A stretch of 64,000 bases of DNA, from the NCBI GenBank assembly GCA_964474655.1, contig CAYYTU010000002.1, forward strand, positions 1 through 64,000, given 5' to 3'. The position numbers were made by a program, and so were the translations under genes. Shown piece after piece: positions 34,601 to 41,155 of the stretch (its first letter is position 1; every line of letters starts with the position of its first letter). The DNA comes from CAYYTU01 sp964474655. Lineage in GTDB: Bacteria; Chloroflexota; Anaerolineae; B4-G1. The notes beneath the pieces were generated by a model. It made no database searches. It saw only the letters and a program-made list of their open reading frames with translations, and was not told the DNA's origin.

Positions 34601-35185
34601 GGCCGGTGGGAAGATATCGATGATCCCCCCGCGGTGGCTGAACTGTCCCGGCGCCTCAACGACACTGGTCGGTCGGTAGCCCAAGCCGGCCCAGCGTTTC
34701 AGCACACGCTTGGGCTCAAGGATATCCCCCCGCTGGAACGTATGCACGGAGCGACGAAACTGGTACAGCGGCAGGGTGCGCTGCATCAAGGAGCGGGCCG
34801 ATGCGACGATGATGAACGAAGTAGAAGAGGGCGACAAGGAGAGCTGATAGAGCTGAGAGAGAACACGCAATCGCCCGACGATGATCTCCTCGGTCCAGGG
34901 CGCGCGGTCGTAGAACAGCGTCAGGGGCTCTGGAAAGCGGAGGACGACTGTCGCAGCGGGGGTCCAATCGCGGAGCGACTGGGCCATCTTCTGCGCCTGC
35001 TCCACTTTGCTGACCACGACCAACAAAGGGCGCTCCAAATCCCCGGATAGCGCGGCGAGCAGAGGGGGACGAGCGGACCGCATTAGGCCTAAAGGAGTCG
35101 GTGCCTCACCGCTCGCCAAATCCTCGCGCAGAGCCTGATAAGGCTCAAGCGCCTCAACCGCCGTTAAAAGTCCCGAGATGTTCAC
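31691..35185 (-). CDS. mfd: Transcription-repair coupling factor Mfd
   Basis: 1164 residues. N-terminal UvrB-like region (about 1-330), polymerase-interaction domain (GDYVVHVEYGIGIYRGL, about 480-560), helicase domains with Walker A GDVGYGKTEVALRAA, DEEQ box IIDEEQRFGV, TLTATPIPRTLYMAL and the C-terminal helicase motif LLCTTIIESGLDIPNANTLI. Next comes the TRG region (QLRGRVGRA), then the regulatory D7 domain. It removes stalled RNA polymerase and recruits UvrA. It starts ATG at 35185, 64 nt after pth. Confidence 0.97.
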   Translation of the reverse strand: MNISGLLTAVEALEPYQALREDLASGEAPTPLGLMRSARPPLLAALSGDLERPLLVVVSKVEQAQKMAQSLRDWTPAATVVLRFPEPLTLFYDRAPWTEEIIVGRLRVLSQLYQLSLSPSSTSFIIVASARSLMQRTLPLYQFRRSVHTFQRGDILEPKRVLKRWAGLGYRPTSVVEAPGQFSHRGGIIDIFPPADDLPVRIELFGNQIESLRRFEPATQRSDQRVRSITITPAREALPRHGPRVAEKVAALLETDLPSDLCAEFEEHHQNLEAATPFPGLEFYLPYFYAETVTLLDYLPPEALIAADDDWALADIWASLEEEALDRRAKAKSADALPPDYPLPYATWDAWVEATTDRLMLTLSHGEEALTSQLADCFRPGPRLGGQLKPVLEHIKSVLDLGDRVVVASRQARRLADLWGERYDYVPPLETLKQPPRAPLSFLQGALAEGWTLQPPRHAASATHLLTDAEIFGWRRPAPRRPIHRRKAAPESHFADLSPGDYVVHVEYGIGIYRGLVTRSLEGGEQEYLLVDYKGKDQLFIPIYQSDRLSRYIGADARTPRLNALGKARWRDVRERTKKAVEEVARELLELYAARELAEGYVYSPDTPWQAELEASFPYFETPDQLEAIAEVKEDMESPQPLDRLICGDVGYGKTEVALRAAFKAVMDGRQVAVLVPTTVLAQQHYATFQERLEPFPVEVEMLSRFRTRSEQADILEGLRSGWIDIVIGTHRLLQDDVAFDDLGLLIIDEEQRFGVTHKEKFKQLRTQLDVLTLTATPIPRTLYMALTGVRDISVIETPPEERLPVSNYVGEYDSSLVQRAIWRELERGGQVFYVHNRVQTIQAARRRLERLVPEADFAVAHGQMREADLEETMHRFVGGEIDVLLCTTIIESGLDIPNANTLIVERAGRMGLAQLYQLRGRVGRAAQRAYAYFFHDRPSRLTPEARQRLETMREAGGLGEGYDIAMRDLEIRGAGDILGTRQSGHISAVGFNLYTRLLARAVEELRAEREGKPPPPEPLTNIRIDLPIPVRLPEDYVSDTRLRLKMYRRLAELNGMEEIDAMATELADRFGALPQPTQNLIYQLRLKALARDAGMRVVTVENERLALHSGRGDLPRETLRRALDGRASVSRRGVWLPMGPDWREELVDILKTIARTLDAAASG

Positions 35186-35249
35186 GTCCCACTTCCCCAG
35201 TAATGCTCCAAGCCACCAGGCGGCTTGGGGTAAGTTACCCGCTTGCGAG

Positions 35250-35831
35250 CTAACGTTCGATCACGCGGCTATTATACTGGCTCATCGCGGTCTCGATGCC
35301 CTCCACCAACCACGTCTCAATCACATCAAGGGCCAGATCCAACACCTGGATCAGGACCTCCTCCTCGGAAGCCGAAAAGTCCTGCAGCACATAGTCGGCC
35401 GGATCCATCCGTCCCGGGGGCCGGCCAATGCCGATGCGCAGGCGAACGAACTCACGACTTCCCAGCTGACGGATCACGGAGCGCACGCCGCGGTGACCTC
35501 CACTGCCCCCGGAGGGACGCAAGCGGATGGCCCCCAGTGGCAGATCCAGATCATCGTAAATCAGTAACAGGCGCTCTAAAGGGACTTTGTAGAACTGGAC
35601 CAGCGGCGCGACCGCCTGACCGCTCTTGTTCATAAACGTGCGCGGCTTCACCAGGATGAGCGAAAAGTCGTTTACCGTTCCCAAGGCCAGACGTGCTTTC
35701 TTCTGTCGCTTGTTGAAGGAGAATCCGTGCGAGGCTGCGAGCTGCTCAACGCAGCGAAAGCCCACGTTGTGACGGTTATCCACGTATTTACGCCCCGGAT
35801 TGCCCAGCCCCGCGATCAGATAACGCTTCAC
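35250..35831 (-). CDS. pth: Peptidyl-tRNA hydrolase
   Basis: 193 residues. Family motifs: YLIAGLGNPGRKYVDNRHNVGF (catalytic His in RHNVG), FMNKSGQAV, LIYDDLDLPLGAIRLRPSGG and GGHRGVRSVI. It recycles peptidyl-tRNA released from ribosomes. Start GTG 35831 with GGAGTAGGGTG upstream, 8 nt after the stop of the preceding gene; the longer upstream frame is not family-like and would overlap that gene. The C-terminal tail (about 15 residues) is slightly long. Confidence 0.95.
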   Translation of the reverse strand: MKRYLIAGLGNPGRKYVDNRHNVGFRCVEQLAASHGFSFNKRQKKARLALGTVNDFSLILVKPRTFMNKSGQAVAPLVQFYKVPLERLLLIYDDLDLPLGAIRLRPSGGSGGHRGVRSVIRQLGSREFVRLRIGIGRPPGRMDPADYVLQDFSASEEEVLIQVLDLALDVIETWLVEGIETAMSQYNSRVIER

Positions 35832-35839
35832 AGAACACC

Positions 35840-36589
35840 CTACTCCATCGAAGATTGTGTGCGCTGGCGCAGGTACCAGCGTATGAGCATCTTTGAAAAG
35901 ACATAGACGCCCCACAGCGCCAGCAGAGAGAGGGTGATCATGCCGCCATTACAGAACGCCTCTTGGATCTGGCCGAAGTTCAGCGCGACATCCAGGTCAT
36001 CATCAGGAACTGACGTCGCAATCACTTCGCCATCCTCAACCACCGGGGTAGACGTGGAGCGCGGCGTCGAGGTGGCCGGCTGCTCAACGGCGACCGGCGT
36101 CGGCGTGGGGCCCGGCGTGGGCGTCAATGGATCCTCTTGACCCTCAAGCGTGGGGGTCTCCTCCAGCGTCGGCGAGGCCACTGGCTGGGAGTTATCGACC
36201 ATCACGGAGGTGACAAAGAAGACGTAGGGGCTAGAAGCGTCATCGGAACCCCAGACCGCCAACGCCAGCGTGTATTGCCCATCAGGGATCTCATTCGTGT
36301 CCCACGTGCCCAGCACATCGTTCTCCACACTTTCACCCTCAACGAGAGCGAAATCGACCCATTGAGAATCGCCGGTCGGTTCTGGGCCGGGCGCATAACG
36401 CAGCTGGTAGAAATTCAAATTGGGATGGGTGGCGATGCCCCTGACCTCCACCTCTCCGCTGACGGTCATCCCATCGGTGGGATGATTGATAATCGCCTGC
36501 GCCTGACGCAGCGGCGCGGCCCACCCTACGGGCGCAAGAGCGACCAAAATCAATAAGAGCACACCTAAAATCAGAAGATGCTTATTCAT
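35840..36589 (-). CDS. Secreted, membrane-anchored Ig-like domain protein with Thr/Pro stalk
   Basis: 249 residues. Signal peptide (about 1-24, ending VGWAAP), an Ig-like beta domain (about 30-130; INHPTDGMTVSGEVEVRGIA matches the opening of many bacterial Ig-like domains), a Thr/Pro/Glu stalk (about 135-190) and a transmembrane helix near residues 210-232. The C-terminal tail is short and basic, so the Ig-like domain should face outward. ATG 36589 follows GAGGAAAGG. Followed by pth after 8 nt, with a shared promoter; there is no obvious functional link to pth. Confidence 0.75.
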   Translation of the reverse strand: MNKHLLILGVLLLILVALAPVGWAAPLRQAQAIINHPTDGMTVSGEVEVRGIATHPNLNFYQLRYAPGPEPTGDSQWVDFALVEGESVENDVLGTWDTNEIPDGQYTLALAVWGSDDASSPYVFFVTSVMVDNSQPVASPTLEETPTLEGQEDPLTPTPGPTPTPVAVEQPATSTPRSTSTPVVEDGEVIATSVPDDDLDVALNFGQIQEAFCNGGMITLSLLALWGVYVFSKMLIRWYLRQRTQSSME

Positions 36590-36632
36590 CGAGCCTTTCC
36601 TCATCCTCACACTCACAACCCAGCAAATGAAA

Positions 36633-36661
36633 AGTGTAGCACAAAAGAGATAAGCTGACAA
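36633..36661 (-). promoter_or_regulatory. Promoter of the Ig-like protein-pth unit
   Basis: On the minus strand, TTGTCA (36656-36661), a 17-nt spacer and TACACT (36633-36638). The start would lie near 36626, about 37 nt before ATG 36589. Confidence 0.6.
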
Positions 36662-36823
36662 CCTTGACAGACGAGGCCTTTGAGCTTATATTACATGGTA
36701 TGGGAGGATCGTACTTGCACGTGACTATCCCTGTTGCTGAACTTGGGACAAATCCTGCACAATCTTCCCGAAATCTTTCAGACACGATGAAACTGACTGG
36801 GACGATCTGAAAGCAGCCTGGGA

Positions 36824-36977
36824 CTTCGAAGCAGGTCGTCTAGCGAAAACGCTCTCAACACCGCAGAGCGCGCTTAGACGCGAACAAGGCAAACGAAGCC
36901 AGGGTTGACGCGCTTGGCAAACAGGATTGGAGGCAACCTAGAGCGCCTAAGCCTCCTTGGACCTGCTTCGTTTGCCC
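36824..36977. repeat. Long intergenic repeat, copy A (with 12-bp inverted repeat)
   Basis: It matches 49651-49801 over about 150 nt. Shared landmarks in order: CTTCGAAGCA, TCGTCT..GCGAAA, GCTCAGA/GCTTAGA..GCGAACAAGGC, GGCAAACGAAGC (36888-36899), GGGTTGA, and the exact inverse GCTTCGTTTGCC (36965-36976). The two 12-mers are perfect complements 65 nt apart, so the RNA or DNA could form a long-stemmed structure. No supportable protein. The element fills most of the 440-nt gap between the Ig-like gene promoter and the nicotinamidase-like gene. Confidence 0.7.
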
Positions 36978-37101
36978 AGCCTCTTTTGACCTTTAACCAG
37001 GTTTTGCAACCTCTGGGAAGATTGCTGGCGAAGACTTGATTGTTATCCAAAGTCAACTGTCAGATAGTTAAGAATTTTAGGATCAGGAGGAGCTACATAC
37101 T

Positions 37102-37800
37102 ATGCCAACTTCAGCTCAAACATTCCTAAACTGGTTAGACGAATGGATGGAGAACTTGCCGACGGCTGCCCTGAACGACGTGGCATCCTCTTCCGAGCGA
37201 ACAGCGGTCGTCTCGTCGGATATGTTGAAGGGCTTCTGCACTGAAGGACCTCTTGCCAGCTCGCGCATCGCGGAGATCGTACCCAACGCAGTAGATATTT
37301 TCGAGCGGTCCCACGCGCTGGGCGTCCCTCACTACTTGCTGCTGGAGGATACCCACGACCCCGAAGCGGTCGAGTTCGAGGCCTACCCGCCCCACTGCGT
37401 GGAAGGGACCGAGGAGAGTGAGACGATTGACGAGCTGAAAAACCTTCCCTTCTCCGATCAGTTCACCATCTTGCCTAAAAATTCGACCAGCGCCACCGCC
37501 GGTACGGATCTCATCCCCTGGTTAGAAGATCATCCAGAAGTGACGACCTTCATCATCGTCGGCAATTGCACCGATATCTGCGTCTACCAGGCCGCGATCG
37601 AGCTGCGCGTGCGAGCAAACGCACTGGGGCAAGCAGAAGCCCGCATGGTCGTGCCCGCCAACTGCGTCCAGACCTATGATATGCCGGTGGAAGTGGCCGA
37701 GGAAGTGGGAGGACTGCCACACGATGGCGATTTACTCCACCAGATCTTCCTCTACCATATGGCCCTGAATGGCGTTGAGATCTTCGCCAGCCTCACGTAG
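37102..37800 (+). CDS. Nicotinamidase-like isochorismatase-family hydrolase
   Basis: 232 residues of the cysteine hydrolase fold. The expected triad is visible: Asp40 (SSDMLKGF), Lys126 (ILPKNSTS) and Cys160 (GNCTDICVYQ). The metal-site pattern of nicotinamidases also fits: an Asp/His pair in LEDTHDP and PPHCVEGTEE around residues 82-104. The family also contains isochorismatases and N-carbamoyl hydrolases, but the PPHCVEGT segment and the nadE gene 25 nt downstream favour deamidation of nicotinamide to nicotinate for NAD salvage. ATG follows AGGAGG. Cytoplasmic. Confidence 0.8.
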   Translation: MPTSAQTFLNWLDEWMENLPTAALNDVASSSERTAVVSSDMLKGFCTEGPLASSRIAEIVPNAVDIFERSHALGVPHYLLLEDTHDPEAVEFEAYPPHCVEGTEESETIDELKNLPFSDQFTILPKNSTSATAGTDLIPWLEDHPEVTTFIIVGNCTDICVYQAAIELRVRANALGQAEARMVVPANCVQTYDMPVEVAEEVGGLPHDGDLLHQIFLYHMALNGVEIFASLT

Positions 37801-37825
37801 TCATTCACCAAGCAAGGAGTCCCTA

Positions 37826-38563
37826 ATGTCCCTACCCGACCAAATCGCCGCCTGGCTCCGCCAGTACCTCAAGGACGCCCAGGCCGAAGGCTTCGTCTTC
37901 GGCCTCAGCGGCGGCGTCGATTCCGCTACCGCGGCCGCCCTGGCCGTCCGCGCCGTGGGCCCCGAACAGACGCTGGCTGCTCTGATGCCATGCCACTCAC
38001 AACCTCAGGACACCCGTCTGGCCCAAAAGATGGCGGACTCTTTCGAGATTCCCACCGTGAAGGTGACGTTGGACGCCACCTTCAATACCTTGATGTCGGA
38101 GCTACCGCCATCGGATGACCGGCTGCCCGCCGCCAACATCAAACCACGCCTGCGAATGATAACTCTCTACTATCTGTCTCAATCGCACAACTACCTGGTG
38201 TTGGGCTCCGGCAACAAGTCCGAGCTAAAGGTGGGCTACTTCACCAAGTACGGCGATGGCGGGGTCGACCTACTACCGCTGGGCGACATTTACAAGACCG
38301 AAGTGTGGCAAATGGCCCGCCAGCTGGGCATACCCCAGGAGATTGTGGAGCGTCCGCCCTCTGCTGGGCTCTGGCCCGGGCAGACCGACGAGCAAGAGAT
38401 GGGTATCACCTACGAGGAGCTGGACCGCATCCTGATGGCAATTGAGGCTAACGAGACCGAACAGATCGACCCCTCCAAGCTGAAGCAGGTGGAGCATATG
38501 ATCGCCAGCACCGCCCACAAGCGTGCGATGCCGCCCATATACCACCCCCCATCCTCATCGTGA
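37826..38563 (+). CDS. nadE: NH3-dependent NAD+ synthetase
   Basis: 245 residues. PP-loop FGLSGGVDSATAAALAV (26-42), the NIKPRLRMITLYYLSQ helix, LVLGSGNKSELKVGYFTKYGDG, and the C-terminal PPSAGLWPGQTDEQEMGITYEELD. It adenylates and amidates nicotinate adenine dinucleotide to NAD. There is no N-terminal nitrilase/glutaminase domain, so it should use ammonia. ATG 37826 follows AAGGAG; it probably forms an operon with the nicotinamidase-like gene. Confidence 0.93.
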   Translation: MSLPDQIAAWLRQYLKDAQAEGFVFGLSGGVDSATAAALAVRAVGPEQTLAALMPCHSQPQDTRLAQKMADSFEIPTVKVTLDATFNTLMSELPPSDDRLPAANIKPRLRMITLYYLSQSHNYLVLGSGNKSELKVGYFTKYGDGGVDLLPLGDIYKTEVWQMARQLGIPQEIVERPPSAGLWPGQTDEQEMGITYEELDRILMAIEANETEQIDPSKLKQVEHMIASTAHKRAMPPIYHPPSSS

Positions 38564-38590
38564 AATCTTAACGCGGCCTGGCTAAGCGTA

Positions 38591-38619
38591 ACGGGTGGCA
38601 AGCAAGACTTGCCACCCGT
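38591..38619 (+). terminator. Strong hairpin after nadE
   Basis: ACGGGTGGCAAG, a 5-nt loop and CTTGCCACCCGT form a perfect 12-bp stem 27 nt after the nadE stop. No T-run follows, so termination is only inferred. Confidence 0.5.
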
Positions 38620-38631
38620 CAGCAGCAGCCG

Positions 38632-38790
38632 TACTATACCGAGATTTCAACGAGGTTGATCCCTCGATAATCACCCTGAGTCGTTCGGCTGAGCTCACGC
38701 CGAAGCCTGTCGAAGGATGACGACTTGGCGAAAATCGCACCCTTCGACAGGCTGAGGGTGCTTACGGCGTCGAAGTCTCGTTGTAGTAAT
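38632..38790. mobile_element. MITE-like element, copy 2
   Basis: It begins TACTATACCGAGATTTCAAC and ends GAAGTCTCGTTGTAGTAAT, imperfect terminal inverted repeats of about 16-20 nt. The inside holds CGTTCGGCTGAGCTCACGCC, CTGTCGAAGGATGACGACTT and the inverted CCTTCGACAGGCTGAGGGTG. Related to 6345-6490 and, in the other orientation, 55203-55364. No coding capacity; probably moved by an unlinked transposase. Confidence 0.65.
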
Positions 38791-38865
38791 AGGGGTAAGT
38801 TTTTAGTCCTCAGCAGGCTGCGCCACCGCGCACGATCCGGAGCGTGGCCCGAGTAACATCTTACT

Positions 38866-40623
38866 ATGCCCACCTGGGTCACTCGCCGTATCCTAGACAC
38901 CGTCGACAAGCTGGCCAATCTATACTACAGGCGTAAGTACGGCACAATGGCCCGTCGCCTGGGCCGGCCAGGCATCGAACCGACCGAGCGACGTGGCTTC
39001 ATCATCCTCCAAATCGACGGGCTTTCCTATCCTCACTTGAGGCAGGCGCTGGACGAGGGCCAAATGCCCTACTTGCAGCGCTTACTGGACGAGAGCCATT
39101 TGAAACTCGGGCAGTGGCGCTGCGGGCTCCCCAGCAGCACACCGGCTTTTCAGGCCGGTCTGATGTTCGGCAACCGCTTCGACATTCCAGGCTACCGCTG
39201 GTACGAAAAGGATCGCCAGGTGCCGATTATGCCCCAGCGCCTGGACCAGATCCGCGTGGTACGAGACCGCATCAGCCAAGGACAGATCGGCGTGCTGCAC
39301 GGCGGGTCGTGTTACGTAAGTATGTTCGATGGAGACGCCGACCTGGCGCTCTTCACCCTCAGCTCGCTCCAACGCCAACACTTCTTCGAAAGCGCTCGTG
39401 GTATGGGGCTGTTGCTCCTCTTTCTACTCAACCCATTCCGCGTATTGCGCACACTTGGGATCGCCGTCGGACGGTATCTGCTTAGCCTGGGACGCCATCT
39501 GGTAGCGTTGTTCCGCCCCGGCGTCCTCGCCCCCCTGGACGTTCTATCGCCTCTCGTGCATGCCTTCGCAGACGCCCTCTTCACGGAAGTGCAAACCTTC
39601 GGGTTAATGCTTGATATCTACCGCTGCGCGCCCTTCATCTACGCCAACTACACCAGTTACGACGAAATTGCTCACCAGCTGGGGCCTACGCATCAGGATG
39701 CGTTTCGTGCGCTGCACGGCGTGGACAAGCGTATTCGCCAGATCGACCGCATGCGGGCCCACTACCGGGGACGCGAATATGATCTTTACCTGATTTCGGA
39801 TCACGGAAACACGCCGTCGATTCCCTTCCAGAAGCGGAACGGCATAACACTGGGGGGACAAATCGCTGCTCACATTGGATCGGAGATGTCGCTCGACGAG
39901 CGGACCGATCCGCATGCTCATTTGACTAAAAAAGCGCGTTATCTATCGGAGGAGTTGCACGCCCTGGAAAAAAGAGCTGCGCCTCGCTTATGTCGCGTGA
40001 TCGCTGCAGCCAGGCAGTACGTCAACCGAAAAATCCTGGATCAGAAGGTGGATTACGATCTGAAGCGACAACGGGACGTGATCGTCTCTGCCTCCGGACC
40101 GATGGCTCATATCTACTTCAACGTCAGCCCACGCCCACTCGATCTAATCGAAGTCATGTTGCTCTACCCAGCTCTGCTGGAGGACTTGTTCACCACCGGG
40201 GACATTGGGGTGGTGATAGGGCGCGCTGGAGAGCGCACTGTAATGTTGGGCCAGGGAGGAGAGATGTCGGTCATCGACGAAGAGCACCAGGCAGTAGAAA
40301 GCCTCCACCCGTTGGCACCGTACGGGGACGTGAGCTACGCCGCCGCTCAAATCCATCGCGTAGCTCACTTCCCCCACGCCGGCGATCTGATGCTGCTGGG
40401 CGCGCTCGAGCCCGACGGCAGGATAGTGACCTTCGAGCAGCAAGTGGCGACTCACGGCGGGTTAGGAGGGCCCCAAGGACACCCATTCGTGGCTTGGCCG
40501 CCCGACTGTCCACTAAAGCCAGAGACCTTGAACGATTCGCAAGATCTCTATCCCTATTTTATGGAATACTATCACGGCCATCCTCTAAACGCCAAAAATC
40601 CCCCTCAACCGAAGGGGGATTAG
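38866..40623 (+). CDS. Alkaline-phosphatase-superfamily phosphodiesterase-like protein with a central hydrophobic segment
   Basis: 585 residues. The N-terminal metal-site Asp is in ILQIDGLSYPHL (Asp51), with the probable nucleophile in LPSSTPAFQAG (Ser90, Ser91 or Thr92). Further metal ligands are in YTSYDEIAHQLGP and LISDHGNTPS; these match the type I phosphodiesterase/nucleotide pyrophosphatase branch. An insertion between the halves holds hydrophobic helices (GMGLLLLFLLNPFRVLRTLG and YLLSLGRHLVAL), so the enzyme is likely membrane-attached. From memory it resembles actinobacterial proteins joining this fold to a holin-like membrane region; their substrate is unknown. No Shine-Dalgarno is seen; ATG 38947 is an alternative start. 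The last codons overlap an antisense terminator. Confidence 0.75.
   Translation: MPTWVTRRILDTVDKLANLYYRRKYGTMARRLGRPGIEPTERRGFIILQIDGLSYPHLRQALDEGQMPYLQRLLDESHLKLGQWRCGLPSSTPAFQAGLMFGNRFDIPGYRWYEKDRQVPIMPQRLDQIRVVRDRISQGQIGVLHGGSCYVSMFDGDADLALFTLSSLQRQHFFESARGMGLLLLFLLNPFRVLRTLGIAVGRYLLSLGRHLVALFRPGVLAPLDVLSPLVHAFADALFTEVQTFGLMLDIYRCAPFIYANYTSYDEIAHQLGPTHQDAFRALHGVDKRIRQIDRMRAHYRGREYDLYLISDHGNTPSIPFQKRNGITLGGQIAAHIGSEMSLDERTDPHAHLTKKARYLSEELHALEKRAAPRLCRVIAAARQYVNRKILDQKVDYDLKRQRDVIVSASGPMAHIYFNVSPRPLDLIEVMLLYPALLEDLFTTGDIGVVIGRAGERTVMLGQGGEMSVIDEEHQAVESLHPLAPYGDVSYAAAQIHRVAHFPHAGDLMLLGALEPDGRIVTFEQQVATHGGLGGPQGHPFVAWPPDCPLKPETLNDSQDLYPYFMEYYHGHPLNAKNPPQPKGD
40594..40621 (-). terminator. Intrinsic terminator of tRNA-Glu, inside the 3' end of the phosphodiesterase gene
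   Basis: On the minus strand AATCCCCCT, a 7-nt loop and AGGGGGATT make a 9-bp stem followed by TTTT. It lies 22 nt after the tRNA 3' end and is encoded by the final codons of the opposite gene (38866-40623). Confidence 0.75.
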
Positions 40624-40642
40624 CAGATAATTATGTATTCAG

Positions 40643-40715
40643 TAGCCCCAAGGAGAGTCGAACTCCTGTTTCCGGCTTGAGAGGCCGGCGTCCTAGTCCA
40701 CTAGACGATGGGGCC
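40643..40715 (-). tRNA. tRNA-Glu (anticodon CTC)
   Basis: The minus strand reads GGCCCCA-TC-GTCT... with a full cloverleaf. The acceptor stem pairs GGCCCCA with TGGGGCT (one G-U), the D arm starts GTCTAG, the anticodon arm is CCGGC-CTCTCAA-GCCGG (anticodon CTC), and the T arm is AGGAG-TTCGACT-CTCCT. 73 nt, no encoded CCA. It has its own promoter and terminator. Confidence 0.95.
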
Positions 40716-40728
40716 ACAAGCAAAATGT

Positions 40729-40756
40729 ATTTTACCAAACTCCTCACGTTTGTCAA
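40729..40756 (-). promoter_or_regulatory. Promoter of tRNA-Glu
   Basis: On the minus strand, perfect TTGACA (40751-40756), a 16-nt spacer and TAAAAT (40729-40734), ending 13 nt before the mature tRNA. Confidence 0.8.
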
Positions 40757-40870
40757 GAAGAATTCGTCCATCTCCCCCGCACTATGCGCCGCTCACTAGC
40801 ACAAGATTGGATTTTATGTGATAATAACTAATTGCAGACGAAGATCCAACGAGGACAATCAGGTAACGAT

Positions 40871-41155
40871 ATGACCAACCAAACAGATGCTCAAGATGAG
40901 ACGAATCGCAAGCGAAAGCGCCGGCTGCCGCGCGGCAGCGTGACCGTCTTCCCCAACTGGTGCAAGGGCTGCGGGTTATGCGTGGCGTTCTGCCCAACGG
41001 GGGTGTTGGAACAGGATAAGGATGGCCGCGTCATCGTGGCGCACCCGGAACGCTGTACGGCCTGCCGATGGTGCGAATTACACTGTCCGGATTTCGCCAT
41101 CTTTGTGTCAGACCTGGATCCGGAAGATCAAACGCCGGAGGAGGAGATAGAATGA
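40871..41155 (+). CDS. korD: 2-oxoacid:ferredoxin oxidoreductase, ferredoxin-like delta subunit
   Basis: 94 residues. A basic N-terminal tail, then two 4Fe-4S motifs: CKGCGLCVAFCPTGVL and CTACRWCELHCPDFAI, each CxxCxxCxxxCP. It carries electrons from the catalytic dimer to ferredoxin. ATG 40871 is chosen with CAGG about 8 nt upstream; a longer upstream frame lacks support. Its stop overlaps the alpha-subunit ATG (ATGA). The order D-A-B-C is typical of 2-oxoglutarate synthase operons. Confidence 0.9.
   Translation: MTNQTDAQDETNRKRKRRLPRGSVTVFPNWCKGCGLCVAFCPTGVLEQDKDGRVIVAHPERCTACRWCELHCPDFAIFVSDLDPEDQTPEEEIE

Noticed and set aside
32912..35050. Long (712-codon) frame antisense to mfd
   Set aside because: Shadow of the GC-rich mfd codons; composition is Gln/Arg/Leu-rich with no recognisable domain, and no promoter or ribosome binding site supports it.
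36880..37056. 60-codon minus-strand frame inside repeat copy A
   Set aside because: Not preserved in repeat copy B; the conserved feature is the inverted repeat, not a reading frame.
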